From Actinomadura alba (GTDB taxonomy: Bacteria > Actinomycetota > Actinomycetes > Streptosporangiales > Streptosporangiaceae), in the NCBI RefSeq assembly GCF_014323705.1, contig NZ_JABVEC010000018.1:62001-126000 (forward strand): 64,000 nt of DNA, in the 5' to 3' direction. Made by a program: the position numbers and the translations under genes. How positions within the stretch are numbered: position 1 is the first letter of the stretch; each line of letters begins with the position of its first letter. Below are positions 25,654-34,891 of the stretch, piece after piece. The notes under the pieces were generated by a model. The model saw nothing but the letters and a program-made list of their open reading frames with translations. It had not been told where the DNA came from and made no database searches.

Positions 25654-27353
25654 CCGCTTCCCGAAGCGGCGCCCTCATGACCGCGCTCGCGGTCATCGCG
25701 GGTTCCGCTGCCCAGCTCTGCGGGCTGGGGTTGACGGCCTCGGCCGCCTGGCTGATCGCTCGTGCCGCCGAGCAGCCGCCGCTCTCCGCACTGGGACTGG
25801 CCATCGTGGGCGTACGCGCGTTCGCCACCGCCCGGGGGCTGTTCGCCTATCTGGAACGCCTCGCGGGTCACGACGCGGCGCTCGGCCGCATCGCAGGGTT
25901 GCGCGTCCTGCTGTTCCGCGCCCTGGCCCAAGGCCCCATATCGACCGGCCCTGCAGCGGCCGGCCCTGCAGCGGCCGGCCCTGCAGCGGCCGGCCCTGCA
26001 GCGGCCGGTGCGGGGCCTGCCGGTGCTGAGCCGCCAACGCGGCCGCGCGACGGGGAGGCGCTCACGCACATGGTCGCCGACCTGGACGCGGCACAGGACA
26101 TGCGTCTGCGCTGCCTCCTCCCCGCGGTCGTGTCCGCTTTCATGGGAATCGCGGCCACCGTCTTCTGCACCTTGCTGCACCCCGCCGCCGGCGCGATGCT
26201 GGCCGGAGGAGCGCTTCTCATCGGTGCGGTCATTCCGATGATGTCGGCTGTCGCCGCGCGCCGGTTGGGGGCCCGGGTCTCTGCCGCCCGGGCGGATCTG
26301 GCGCTCCGCGTCCTGGATCTCTCCGACGGCCACGCCGACCTGATGGCGTTCGGCGCGCTGGACCGCGCCGTGGCCGCGGCCGAACACCAGGTCCACCGGC
26401 TGGCCCGACTTGAACGGGTGAGCGGCGGAGTCTCCGCCGTGGCCGTCGCCGCGGGAATGGCGGTTCAGGGGCTGACAGCGATCGGCGTGGCATCGGTTTC
26501 GGCCACGGCAGGCCCGGTGCTCTGTGCGGTGCTGGTGCTCACCACGCTCGTCGCACTCGAGGCGATGCTGCCCATATCGGCGGCCGCGCAGCTCTACATC
26601 GAGCTACGACCGGCTCTGGCGCGGGTGCGGTCGGTGCTGAGTGCGCCGTCTCCCGGTCTCCCTGCCGCTCAGATGTCCGCTTCGACGGTGCCGGGACGAA
26701 TCGCTCTTCGCGGAGTCAGCGTCTGCTACGGCAAGGCAGAGGCGCTGGACGAGGTCGACCTGGATCTTGCTCCTGACCGGTCGGTCGCCATCCTCGGCCA
26801 GAGCGGCGCAGGGAAGTCAACACTCTTGGCCGTCATCGCCGGCCTCGTTCCCCCGACCAAGGGCGTGGCTTCGCTCAGGCCGGCGCGAGGCATGTATCAG
26901 GATGCACATCTCTTCAACACCACCGTCCGGGCCAACCTCCTGATGGCCAAACCGCAGGCCGAGGATGCCGAGCTTCACCGCGTGCTCGAGCAGGTCCGTC
27001 TGAACGAATGGCTCGGCGGCCTGCCTGGGGGCCTTGACTGTCCGGTAGGGGAAGGCGGGCGGGACATGTCCGGCGGGCAGCGACAGCGGTTGCTTCTGGC
27101 CCGTGCGCTGTTGGCCGATCCGGAGGTCCTGCTCCTGGACGAGCCCACCGAAGCCTTGGACGCCGAGACCGGCCGTGCGGTGCTCGCCGACGTGCTGCGA
27201 GCACGGCATGGCCGGTCGACGGTGGTGGTCACCCACCGGGAGGACGCACTGGACCTGTTCGACGACATCGTCATCATGGCCCGTGGTCGCGTGCAGTTGC
27301 ACGACTGTGGCGAGAGCCGTCAGCTCTCCGGGCCGGTCCTTCCTTCGACATGA
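25650..27353 (+). CDS. cydC: CydC-type ABC transporter
   Basis: A 567-residue ABC half-transporter, partner of CydD. ATPase domain from about residue 350 with Walker A GQSGAGKST, signature MSGGQRQR and Walker B VLLLDEP. The Walker A to signature distance is shorter than in CydD. Unusual: a Gly-Pro-Ala-Ala-Ala repeat inserted at about residues 98-120 between the first hydrophobic segments, encoded by a 15-bp tandem repeat. The 3' end overlaps the convergent haloperoxidase gene by 34 bp. Confidence 0.92.
   Translation: MTASRSGALMTALAVIAGSAAQLCGLGLTASAAWLIARAAEQPPLSALGLAIVGVRAFATARGLFAYLERLAGHDAALGRIAGLRVLLFRALAQGPISTGPAAAGPAAAGPAAAGPAAAGAGPAGAEPPTRPRDGEALTHMVADLDAAQDMRLRCLLPAVVSAFMGIAATVFCTLLHPAAGAMLAGGALLIGAVIPMMSAVAARRLGARVSAARADLALRVLDLSDGHADLMAFGALDRAVAAAEHQVHRLARLERVSGGVSAVAVAAGMAVQGLTAIGVASVSATAGPVLCAVLVLTTLVALEAMLPISAAAQLYIELRPALARVRSVLSAPSPGLPAAQMSASTVPGRIALRGVSVCYGKAEALDEVDLDLAPDRSVAILGQSGAGKSTLLAVIAGLVPPTKGVASLRPARGMYQDAHLFNTTVRANLLMAKPQAEDAELHRVLEQVRLNEWLGGLPGGLDCPVGEGGRDMSGGQRQRLLLARALLADPEVLLLDEPTEALDAETGRAVLADVLRARHGRSTVVVTHREDALDLFDDIVIMARGRVQLHDCGESRQLSGPVLPST
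25947..26006 (+). repeat. Four perfect 15-bp tandem repeats inside cydC
   Basis: Unit GGCCCTGCAGCGGCC repeated four times, in frame, encoding Gly-Pro-Ala-Ala-Ala repeats. A multiple of three keeps the frame open. Likely replication slippage in a loop that tolerates length change; copy number may vary between strains. Confidence 0.95.
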
Positions 27354-28825
27354 CGGCGTACCAGTTCATAGGCCCGGTCGCCGATCTTGGGGCCGAGCTC
27401 GCTCGAAGCCGCGATGGCCGACTTGAAATGCACGCCGCCGTACAGCCTGCTGAGACCGCAGTCACGCATCCAGTCGCTCCAGGTCGTCCAGCTCAACGTC
27501 GTGTCGGCGGCCGGTGTGATGCCCGGCTCGACGAAGGAGGCGCCCTTGGCGAAGCGGAACGAGAGCGTGATCTCGTCGGTCCCGAAGGTGCGCCGTCCCG
27601 ACTGCGCCACGGCGGCGCACACGGAGGTCGACCCGGACGGGTACTCCGAGTGGTCCGGAACGTCGAGGTAGTTCTGCCATTGGTCGGCCGGCAGGTCACG
27701 GACGGTGCCCTTGCCCGGCCCGCCCCAGGCGGTCACGCGCTTGCCACCGTAGACATGGCGGACCGCGCTCCACGGCCGCACGGCGTCGTACTTGACCTTG
27801 GCGGCCCAGGCCGCGATGAGGGCGTCGAAACCGGCGATGTCGGCCGCGGCCGTGTGCTCGATGAACCGATCCAGGCTCACGCCCTTGTTGACGGCGATGT
27901 TTCCGCTGGAGAACCCGATGCCCCGGAACTTGTCGTCGAAGAACTCCGCGATCATCTTCTGCTTGTCGGTGAGGCCCGCCGACGTCGCCAGGATCTCGTC
28001 CACCTGCTGCTTGTAGCCCTTCTGGTTACGAGCATCGCTGTTGTGGGGCGGCGGCACCGGGAAATCCTTGACGTCGGCGTAGGAGAACGGCTTGGTGACG
28101 CCCATCTGCGGGGTCACGAACTGCTGCACCGTGAAGATGCCGTTGCCTTTGGTCACGGTCGCGGGCTGCCAACGTGACGGGTGCTCGAGCCGGTAGGCGG
28201 TGTTCACCGGCCGATATCCGACGTAGTCGGAATACGGCTGGCGGTTGTACTTACGACCGCCCTCGTCGCCCAGCTGGTTCATTCCGTCGTGCGCACGCGC
28301 CGCGATGACGGCCTTGCCCGCGCGGTTTCCGATGCCGATGGGCGTGTCGGTGTTCTCCTGGTCGTCGTCCGGGTCGAGCCCGACGTCGGTCAAGAGCGCG
28401 CGCCACTCCGCGGAGGCCTGCGGTACGAGACTGCTGTAGACCCGGTAGGAGGCATACAGGATCGCGATGTTCTTGTTCCGGTTGGTGGCCGCCTCGCTCG
28501 CCGGCCTGCGGCCGAGGTCGGAGTAGATCCCGACGGCCGTGGGGTGATACGGAGCGATCGCGTCGAACTGCGCGGTCGCTGAGAGCGCCGCGATGCGGAA
28601 CACGAGCGTGGCGTCGTTGCCCCTGGGTGACACGATCGTCTTGATGACGTTGCCCACCCGGACCCAGAGCAGGCCGGTCACGGCGTTGCCCTTGTCGAAG
28701 TCGAAGGCGGCGGCAGCCGCGGCCGGCCGGTTCAGGTGAGCCGTCATCGGCGCGACCGCCACGGTCGCGCCGATGAGCACGGCGGAGCACAACGCCATCC
28801 GCCGCGGTCTCCTTGGAGTGGTCAT
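27320..28825 (-). CDS. Vanadium-dependent haloperoxidase, napyradiomycin (NapH) type
   Basis: A 501-residue secreted or twin-arginine-like protein (basic PRRPRRMAL start, hydrophobic stretch to residue 32). Vanadate-binding elements: Lys and Arg in KYDAVRPWSAVRH near 340-352, the loop EYPSGSTSV near 392, and the axial His region GGVHFKS near 463. The loop has Ser (PSGS) where fungal enzymes have His (PSGH), the hallmark of the bacterial NapH1/Mcl24 meroterpenoid chloroperoxidases. Those enzymes chlorinate and cyclise prenylated hydroxynaphthoquinones. A chlorinating or oxidative cyclising step on the prenylated polyketide is inferred. Its 3' end overlaps cydC convergently. Confidence 0.9.
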   Translation of the reverse strand: MTTPRRPRRMALCSAVLIGATVAVAPMTAHLNRPAAAAAAFDFDKGNAVTGLLWVRVGNVIKTIVSPRGNDATLVFRIAALSATAQFDAIAPYHPTAVGIYSDLGRRPASEAATNRNKNIAILYASYRVYSSLVPQASAEWRALLTDVGLDPDDDQENTDTPIGIGNRAGKAVIAARAHDGMNQLGDEGGRKYNRQPYSDYVGYRPVNTAYRLEHPSRWQPATVTKGNGIFTVQQFVTPQMGVTKPFSYADVKDFPVPPPHNSDARNQKGYKQQVDEILATSAGLTDKQKMIAEFFDDKFRGIGFSSGNIAVNKGVSLDRFIEHTAAADIAGFDALIAAWAAKVKYDAVRPWSAVRHVYGGKRVTAWGGPGKGTVRDLPADQWQNYLDVPDHSEYPSGSTSVCAAVAQSGRRTFGTDEITLSFRFAKGASFVEPGITPAADTTLSWTTWSDWMRDCGLSRLYGGVHFKSAIAASSELGPKIGDRAYELVRRHVEGRTGPES

Positions 28826-28970
28826 GGGTCACTACCCTTCTCTCGGCGCGCCCCGCGGGCGCGCACTCGGCTCCGTCCGCCTGAAGCGACCGGGACGCCC
28901 GGCGGTACTGTCTGATGAGGCGCTCAAGCAAGGCTGGTGCCGCGCTGAGGGCCGAATGCGCGGCCCATCG

Positions 28971-30041
28971 TCATCCGGCCCGGTGCGCTCCGACCGCGCC
29001 CATGAGCATCGGCAGGCTCCGGCGGAGCTCGCGTTCCCAGTAAGGCCAGGTGTGAGTGCCCGGGCCGTAGAGGTTCGCGGTCACCCGCACACCATGGGCA
29101 CGGGCTTGATCGACGAATCGCCGGTTCATCGGGTCGATCCAGGACTCCAGCGGGTCAGCCTCCTGGCCCGGCGGGTCTAGCGGGCCAGGCGTCCCGTTCC
29201 CAGCCGAGATGTAGAGCGGAGTGGAACGCAACCGGGCGGCCAGGTCGTACGGGTTGTGCCTGCGCCAGATGCGCGCCTGGGCGACCGGATCTCCCCAGAG
29301 CGCAGTGGGATCCGCTCCGAACGCCTCGAGTACCGCGAGAACGTTCTGAGCCCCGGAGACCGAGTCGGCCAGCCCGCTGAACGACGCGACGGCGCGGAAG
29401 GCCCCGGGATGCCGAGCCGCATAGGACAGTGCCCCGAACCCGCCCATGGACAATCCTGCGATGGCCCGTTGAGGGCCGCCCCGGAGCCCGAGTTCGACCA
29501 GCTGCCGGAGCTCGGTCAGGTGAAATCTCTCCCAAGCGGGTGCCCCGTGGCGCCCTCCGTTCCACCAGTCGCTGTAGAAGCCATGGGTACCGCCGTCGGG
29601 CATGACGACGAGGGCGTCGTAGCGAGCGGTCTGCCGCTCGACATCGGTGTGAACGGTCCACTCGGTCCAGCCGGGGATCGGCTCGCAACATCCGTGGAGC
29701 AGGTAGAGAGTCGGCCAGCGCCTGGTGCGCCACGCCGCGAAGTTCGGCGGAAGCAGGATTCGCGCGTGGCCGGCAGTGCCGAGCGCCGGAGAGTCGAGGG
29801 TCACGTCAATGGTGCGGTGGCCGACACGCCGAACCTCAGAAAGGCGGGCACCGCTCGGAAGCCGCATGCCGGGCCGCAGGCCGGCGACGGCCTCCCCGGC
29901 GGGACCGGACATCGCTGCCGGACCGGACACCGCTGCGGAGCGGGGTGCGTCTGCTCGTACCGGGGGGACGGCGAGCGTCGTGAGGAGCACGGCGGTTGTG
30001 ACGAGAAGGAGCCGAGATCGAGGGTGGCGTCGGAACCTCAT
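28971..30041 (-). CDS. Secreted esterase (esterase D / antigen 85 fold)
   Basis: A 356-residue protein with a clear signal peptide (RRHPRSRLLLVTTAVLLTTLA, cleavage near ADA at 31-33). Alpha/beta hydrolase with nucleophile Ser in GLSMGG (near 198), oxyanion YLLHGCC and catalytic His in GTHTWPYW. Family members hydrolyse acyl esters or transfer acyl groups outside the cell. It lies upstream of the haloperoxidase in the same orientation (145-bp gap) and divergent from the antiporter, with a shared operator between. Possible detoxification or maturation of an esterified product, inferred only from place. Confidence 0.85.
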   Translation of the reverse strand: MRFRRHPRSRLLLVTTAVLLTTLAVPPVRADAPRSAAVSGPAAMSGPAGEAVAGLRPGMRLPSGARLSEVRRVGHRTIDVTLDSPALGTAGHARILLPPNFAAWRTRRWPTLYLLHGCCEPIPGWTEWTVHTDVERQTARYDALVVMPDGGTHGFYSDWWNGGRHGAPAWERFHLTELRQLVELGLRGGPQRAIAGLSMGGFGALSYAARHPGAFRAVASFSGLADSVSGAQNVLAVLEAFGADPTALWGDPVAQARIWRRHNPYDLAARLRSTPLYISAGNGTPGPLDPPGQEADPLESWIDPMNRRFVDQARAHGVRVTANLYGPGTHTWPYWERELRRSLPMLMGAVGAHRAG

Positions 30042-30065
30042 GTCGCCTTCCTAAAAGCCGGGGCT

Positions 30066-30083
30066 AGATATACATGTTTATGA
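30066..30083 (-). promoter_or_regulatory. MarR-type operator copy (esterase / antiporter)
   Basis: Plus-strand AGATATACATGTTTATGA, a variant of the shared motif, centred 33 bp upstream of the esterase start and about 185 bp upstream of the antiporter. It overlaps a TATA-rich -10-like element on the minus strand. Confidence 0.5.
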
Positions 30084-30259
30084 CGGCCGATAGTAAGCCT
30101 TTTCGAACCTTGACTGAAAAATTGTCAATAAAGCGGTGCCGTTGCTCTCGCCGCCTTCGAGCGCTCGTGTCACCGGCTCGAGCGAGCCGCGAGCGGGCCA
30201 CTAACAATTCGCCAGAGGATCGGCCCCGGAAATATTTTCCGGGCATCAACGGAGGTTCG

Positions 30260-31591
30260 ATGAACGCCCAATCACTCGCGGTCGCCGCCACCGACAAGAA
30301 CCTCGAACTGATCCTCAAGGTCTTCCCGGCCATGGTCGTCATCCTGATCACGTCGGGTCTGTGCGGCCGGCTGGCACTCATGTTGTGGCAGCCGCGCGTC
30401 CTCGGCGAGATGGTGGCCGGCGTGCTGCTCGGCCCGACCCTGTTCGGCTGGCTCTTCCCCGGCGTTCAGGCGAACATCTTTCCGCCTGAGGTCAAACCGG
30501 TCCTCTACGTGCTCAGCACCATCGGTCTCACGCTGTACATGTTCCTGGTCGGCGCGGGCCTCGACCACGGCTCCCGGCCGGGCGAGAAGGCCGGGTTGCG
30601 CCGGCCTCTCGTGCTGGCGATATCGGGCATCTTCCCGGCGCTGATTCTCGGCGGCGGAACCGGCCTGGTCCTGTGGAGCACGCTGTCGCGCCCCGACGTC
30701 GACCGCTGGCTGTTCGCGGCGTTCCTCGGCGGCGCGTTGTCCCTGACGGCCTTCCCCATGCTCGCGCGGATTCTCTATGAGCGCGGCCTGCAGAACTCGC
30801 CACTGGGACGGCTGTCCCTCCTGGCGGCCTCGATCGACGACGCGGCGGCCTGGTGTCTGCTGGCCGTGCTGAGCGCACTTCACCTCGGCACCGGTACCGG
30901 CAGCGCGATGCGCACGATCGGGCTGTCAGTGGCGTTCGCCGCCGTGATGCTGCTCGTGGTGCGCAGGCTCCTGCGCCCCCTCGGCCGTGCGGTCACCCGC
31001 ACCGGTGACGTGCAGATCGGGCACATGTACGTGGTGGTGCTGGTGCCGCTCATCGCGGGTTGGATGACCGACTGGATCGGTATCTACGCGGTCTTCGGAG
31101 GCTTCATCGCCGGGCTGGCCATGCCACGGGACGCGGCCTTCCAGCGGCTGGTGCTCGACCGCATGATGAGCCTCGTCTCCGTCCTCCTGCTGCCCATGTT
31201 CTTCACCTTCTCCGGGCTCAACACCCAACTGGGCGGCCTGGGTGGCGCCACGATGTTCCTGGCGTTCCTGCTGATCCTCGCCGCCGCGTTCGTCGGTAAG
31301 TATTTCGGCTGTTCGTTCGCCATGCGCGGCCTCGGGTTCGGCCGGCGGGAGTCGTACGCGGTGGGCGCCTTGATGAACGCGCGCGGACTGATGATCCTCA
31401 TCTTCATCAACATCGGTCTCTCGCAGGGGATGATCACCCAGGAGCTCTTCGCGATGCTGGTCCTGGTGGCCGTGATCACGACAGCGGCGGCGATGCCGCT
31501 CTACTCGCTGGCCCTGCCCAAGCGGCTCGAGGAGCGGCAACGCACCCCAGAGCCACAGGAACGTGAAGTCGTCCACGCCCCCGCGGCCTGA
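30260..31591 (+). CDS. CPA2-family cation/proton antiporter
   Basis: A 443-residue membrane protein with about 12 helices, of the KefB/NapA-like CPA2 family. Conserved acidic pair in SIDDAAAW (near residue 197) and GEMVAGVLLGPTLFGW near the N-terminus. Exchanges Na+ or K+ for protons. Similar antiporters occur in polyether and aromatic polyketide clusters, where they serve ion homeostasis or resistance. The start at 30260 has GGAGG 5 nt upstream; the open frame begins earlier but without a ribosome site. Terminates at a bidirectional hairpin shared with CLF. Confidence 0.92.
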   Translation: MNAQSLAVAATDKNLELILKVFPAMVVILITSGLCGRLALMLWQPRVLGEMVAGVLLGPTLFGWLFPGVQANIFPPEVKPVLYVLSTIGLTLYMFLVGAGLDHGSRPGEKAGLRRPLVLAISGIFPALILGGGTGLVLWSTLSRPDVDRWLFAAFLGGALSLTAFPMLARILYERGLQNSPLGRLSLLAASIDDAAAWCLLAVLSALHLGTGTGSAMRTIGLSVAFAAVMLLVVRRLLRPLGRAVTRTGDVQIGHMYVVVLVPLIAGWMTDWIGIYAVFGGFIAGLAMPRDAAFQRLVLDRMMSLVSVLLLPMFFTFSGLNTQLGGLGGATMFLAFLLILAAAFVGKYFGCSFAMRGLGFGRRESYAVGALMNARGLMILIFINIGLSQGMITQELFAMLVLVAVITTAAAMPLYSLALPKRLEERQRTPEPQEREVVHAPAA

Positions 31592-31598
31592 GGCAATG

Positions 31599-31648
31599 CG
31601 GCGGGAGACCCGGGCCTGTCAGAGGCGCGTTCCCGAGGTCTCCCGCCG
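31599..31648. terminator. Bidirectional hairpin between antiporter and CLF
   Basis: Perfect 12-bp inverted repeat, CGGCGGGAGACC (31599-31610) and GGTCTCCCGCCG (31637-31648), 26-nt loop. The right arm lies inside the CLF 3' end. Placed between convergent genes; no U-tract. Confidence 0.6.
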
Positions 31649-32848
31649 AACCACCAGCGCCGAATTGAAGCCGCCGAAGCCCCGGGCGACGACGAGCGCA
31701 TGACGCACCGTCGCCGAGCGGGGCTCGTCGAGCACCAGATCGACCTCGTCGAACGCGACGGTGCGGACGCCCACGGTCGGCGGGATCACCCCATCGCGGA
31801 TCGACAGCAGAGCTGCCGCGGTGTCGAGCGCGGCCCCTCCGGCGTACAGGCGCCCGGTCATGGTCTTGGGGGCGGAGACCGGCACTCCGCGCGGCCCGAA
31901 AACCGCCGCCAGGGCATCGGCCTCGACCCGGTCCAGCTCCGGTACGCCCGCCGCGTCGGCGAAGACCACGTCCACCTCCCCGGGCGCGAGATCGGCGTCG
32001 TCGAGCGCGTTCTCGATGGCCCGCCGGAGTCCTGGCGGGCGATCCGCGCCCGGCGCCGGGTCGAACGTGGCGCCGTGTCCGGCGATCTCGCCGTAGATCC
32101 GGGGAGCGCCCCGACGCCGCGCGGAGTCCGCAGCCTCGACGATCAGCAGCGCTCCGCCTTCTCCTGGTACATAGCCACAGGCCTCCACGTCGAACGGCAC
32201 ATACGCCCGCTCCGGGTCGGCGCGGAGACTCAGCCGCCCGGAGGCCAGCTGGGCGACCAGTCCATACGGGCACAACGAGGCGTCAGTGCCGCCGCTCACC
32301 ACCATCCGGGTGCCCTCGCCCAAGAGCCGCCGCGCCTGCGCCAGCACGTCCAGGCCGCCCGCCTGCTCAGTCGCGATCACACCGCACGGGCCGCGAAGGC
32401 CGTGCCGGATGGAGATCTGGCCGGTCGTCGCCGCATAGAACCACGCGATCGACTGGTAGGCCCCGACGAACTCCGGCCCCCGCCCCCAGAGGTTGACCAT
32501 CTCCCGCTGCCCGAATTCCGTGCCGCCGGACGAGCTGGCGGTGACCACCGCGAGCTCGTACTCGGGCAGCGCCGCAGGCACGATCTCGGCGTCGTCGAGG
32601 GCCATCCCCGCGGCGGCCAAGCCGAGGTGGGTCCATCGGTCGGTCTGCGGGATGATGCGGCTCGGCACGTGATCGGCGGCGCTGAAGCCCGGAACCTCTC
32701 CCGCCAGGCGGACCGGGTAGGACGCCGGATCAAAGCGCGTGATCGGGCGGAGAGCGCGACGTCCGGCGAGGGTCGCCCGCCAGTACGCCTCAATGCCGAG
32801 GCCATGCGGTGTGACGGCGCCGAGGCCGGTGACCACGGCCCCGCTCAT
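31619..32848 (-). CDS. Type II PKS chain-length factor (KS-beta)
   Basis: A 409-residue ketosynthase-fold protein in which the active-site Cys is replaced by Gln162 (ATEQAGG), the diagnostic CLF substitution. It pairs with KS-alpha to set polyketide chain length and to start decarboxylative priming. Its ATG overlaps the KS stop (ATGA), giving equal expression. Pairing with a TcmI cyclase and cupin is common in clusters for long (about 20-26 carbon) polycyclic products, but length cannot be read with certainty. Confidence 0.96.
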   Translation of the reverse strand: MSGAVVTGLGAVTPHGLGIEAYWRATLAGRRALRPITRFDPASYPVRLAGEVPGFSAADHVPSRIIPQTDRWTHLGLAAAGMALDDAEIVPAALPEYELAVVTASSSGGTEFGQREMVNLWGRGPEFVGAYQSIAWFYAATTGQISIRHGLRGPCGVIATEQAGGLDVLAQARRLLGEGTRMVVSGGTDASLCPYGLVAQLASGRLSLRADPERAYVPFDVEACGYVPGEGGALLIVEAADSARRRGAPRIYGEIAGHGATFDPAPGADRPPGLRRAIENALDDADLAPGEVDVVFADAAGVPELDRVEADALAAVFGPRGVPVSAPKTMTGRLYAGGAALDTAAALLSIRDGVIPPTVGVRTVAFDEVDLVLDEPRSATVRHALVVARGFGGFNSALVVRRETSGTRL

Positions 32849-34122
32849 GAGACCTCGCCCGGCCGGGCGAGCAACATCGCGGTCTGAAATCCGCCGAAGC
32901 CGCTGCCCACGCTCAGCACCACGTCCGTACGGTGGTCGCGCGCGGTCCGCGGGACGTAGTCGAGGTCGCACTCGGGATCGGCGGTGTGCAGATTCGCCGT
33001 GGGCGGCACCACGTTGTGCTCGATCGCCAGCGCGCTGGCCGCCACCTCGATCGACCCGATCGCGCCCAGCGAGTGCCCGACCATCGACTTGATGGAGCTG
33101 ACCGGCACCTCGTACGCCCTCTGGCCCAGGCTTCGTTTGAACGCCGCTGTCTCATGCCGGTCGTTCTGTTTGGTCCCCGACCCGTGGGCGTTGATGTAGT
33201 CGATGGCATCGGGTCCGATGCCGGCTCCGCGCATGGCCACCGTGATGGCCTCGGCCATCTCCCGGCCGTCCGGCTTGAGGCCGGTCATGTGGTACGCGTT
33301 GCTCCGGCTGGCGAATCCGGCGACCTCGGCATAGACATGGGCGTCCCGGCGACGCGCCGCCCCCAGCCCCTCCAGGACGAAGACCGCCGCCCCCTCGCCC
33401 AGTACGAACCCGTCCCGGCCGCGGTCGAACGGCCGCGAGGCGTGCGCGGGATCGTCGTTGTTGGGCGAGGTCGCCTTGATGGCGTCGAAACAGGCCGAGG
33501 TGATCGGCGAGATCGGCGCGTCCGTTGCCCCGGCGATCACGACGTCGGCGTTCCCCGCGGCGATCAGCTGGGCGCCGTGCGCGACGGCGTCGAGCCCGGA
33601 GGTGCAGCCGGTCGAGATCAACGCCACCGGCCCCTCTGCCCCGGCCCGCCAAGCCACCTCCACCGCCAAGGTGCTGGGCACCATGTAGCCGTACAGCTGG
33701 GGAACCCCGTAGTTGTGGTCGACCAGCCATTGGCGGCCGCCGTCGCTGAGAACGATGTATTCCTCCTCGAGGCCCATCGTGCAACCGACCGCGCTGCCCA
33801 GGCTCACCCCGATCCGATCCGGCCGCAGCGCGCCGCGCTCCAGGCCGCTGTCGCCGATGGCTTCGTCGGCCGCGACGACGGCGAGCTGGGCGGCACGGTC
33901 CATCCGGCGGACCTCCTGCGGCGACAGGCCGCCGGCCGCGGGGTCGAAGTCGCACTCGGCGGCGATCCGCGACCGGAAACCGGTCGGGTCGAACAACGAG
34001 ATGGTGCGCGTCGCGGTCCGGCCCGCGGTGAGCATCTCCCAGAACGCCTTGGTGCCGGCGCCGCCGGGCGCCACGACACCGATGCCCGTGATCGCGACAC
34101 TGCGTCCGCTCTTCATCGTCAC
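32845..34122 (-). CDS. Type II PKS ketosynthase (KS-alpha)
   Basis: A 425-residue ketosynthase with complete active site Cys173 (STGCTSG), His313 (NAHGSG), Lys345 and His350 (VGHSLGA). Catalyses repeated decarboxylative condensation of malonyl-ACP. Third gene of the minus-strand operon TcmI cyclase, cupin, KS-alpha, CLF. The cupin stop overlaps its start region (34119 versus 34122), so the four genes are tightly coupled. The ACP needed lies 18 kb away. Confidence 0.97.
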   Translation of the reverse strand: MTMKSGRSVAITGIGVVAPGGAGTKAFWEMLTAGRTATRTISLFDPTGFRSRIAAECDFDPAAGGLSPQEVRRMDRAAQLAVVAADEAIGDSGLERGALRPDRIGVSLGSAVGCTMGLEEEYIVLSDGGRQWLVDHNYGVPQLYGYMVPSTLAVEVAWRAGAEGPVALISTGCTSGLDAVAHGAQLIAAGNADVVIAGATDAPISPITSACFDAIKATSPNNDDPAHASRPFDRGRDGFVLGEGAAVFVLEGLGAARRRDAHVYAEVAGFASRSNAYHMTGLKPDGREMAEAITVAMRGAGIGPDAIDYINAHGSGTKQNDRHETAAFKRSLGQRAYEVPVSSIKSMVGHSLGAIGSIEVAASALAIEHNVVPPTANLHTADPECDLDYVPRTARDHRTDVVLSVGSGFGGFQTAMLLARPGEVS

Positions 34123-34538
34123 CCGACCTCCGGGACGACCTGGTCGGGGGCCGGCAGGGGCTCGGTGTCGACATGGCCGAGCTCGGGCCGGGGCGCCAGT
34201 GGACTGAGGTGGAAGACCACGAAGGCCGGTTCCGCCCCGTCGTTCTCCAGCCGGTGCCGGTCGTCGATCGCCACCATGACGGAGTCGCCCGCACCGAGCC
34301 GGACAGGCTCGTCTTCGACCGTCAGGAGCATCGAACCGCGGACCACGTAAAGGAACTCCTCGGAGTACGGGTGCCGGTGCTCAGAAACGTACTCACCCGG
34401 TTCGAGCGTCAACACGCCCATGAACCCGGAGGTGGACTTCACGGTCTTGGGGCTCAGCAGGACACGGATGTCCCCGCCCCGGCGACGGTTGGGCGCGACG
34501 TCCTGCGCCGTGAACTTCTGGGTTCGTGGTGTGGACAC
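34119..34538 (-). CDS. Cupin-domain protein, polyketide cyclase/monooxygenase-associated
   Basis: About 139 residues with one cupin barrel; metal-binding pattern EHRHPYSEEFLYVV (His-x-His ... Glu) and a later His in DDRHRLEN. Such cupins accompany TcmI cyclases in pentangular-type clusters and aid cyclisation or quinone formation. GTG at 34538 is chosen because AAGGAGGAATTCCC stands directly before it; an upstream ATG at 34565 has no ribosome site. A dioxygenase role is an alternative. Confidence 0.85.
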   Translation of the reverse strand: MSTPRTQKFTAQDVAPNRRRGGDIRVLLSPKTVKSTSGFMGVLTLEPGEYVSEHRHPYSEEFLYVVRGSMLLTVEDEPVRLGAGDSVMVAIDDRHRLENDGAEPAFVVFHLSPLAPRPELGHVDTEPLPAPDQVVPEVG

Positions 34539-34570
34539 GGGAATTCCTCCTTGGGCAGAGGGCATGGACG

Positions 34571-34891
34571 TCAGCTCGAAGTCCAGGTGTAGAAGGGCTC
34601 AGCCATGGCGTCCTTGGGCTCTTTCCAATTCGGGTCGTAGGGCCGGACGTGTGCGGTGAGCCGCTCGCTGAGGTCGGTGTACAGCGGGTTGTGCCGCGCC
34701 TCGTAGAGGTTCGGGGTGATGTCGCCGTCCGCCTCGACCAGGTGGAAGTAGAGGTCGTGGAAGCGGAAGAGGGTTCGCCTGGCGACACCGATCAGGTGGG
34801 GCAACTCGGTGGAGTCGGACTCGGCGAACAGGCTCGCCACCGAGTCCGCCTGATCCGGCGCCATCCTGGCCACGATCAGAGTTCGGTGCAT
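34571..34891 (-). CDS. TcmI-family polyketide cyclase
   Basis: A 106-residue dimeric ferredoxin-like (alpha+beta barrel) cyclase of the TcmI/Polyketide_cyc family, recognisable by HRTLIVARM start, the FRFHDLYFHLVEA strand and the YEARHNPLY segment. TcmI-type cyclases close the later rings of aromatic polyketides. Strong GGAGGAG ribosome site. First gene of the minus-strand PKS core operon; the 220-bp gap upstream is shared with the divergent flavin reductase. Confidence 0.93.
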   Translation of the reverse strand: MHRTLIVARMAPDQADSVASLFAESDSTELPHLIGVARRTLFRFHDLYFHLVEADGDITPNLYEARHNPLYTDLSERLTAHVRPYDPNWKEPKDAMAEPFYTWTSS

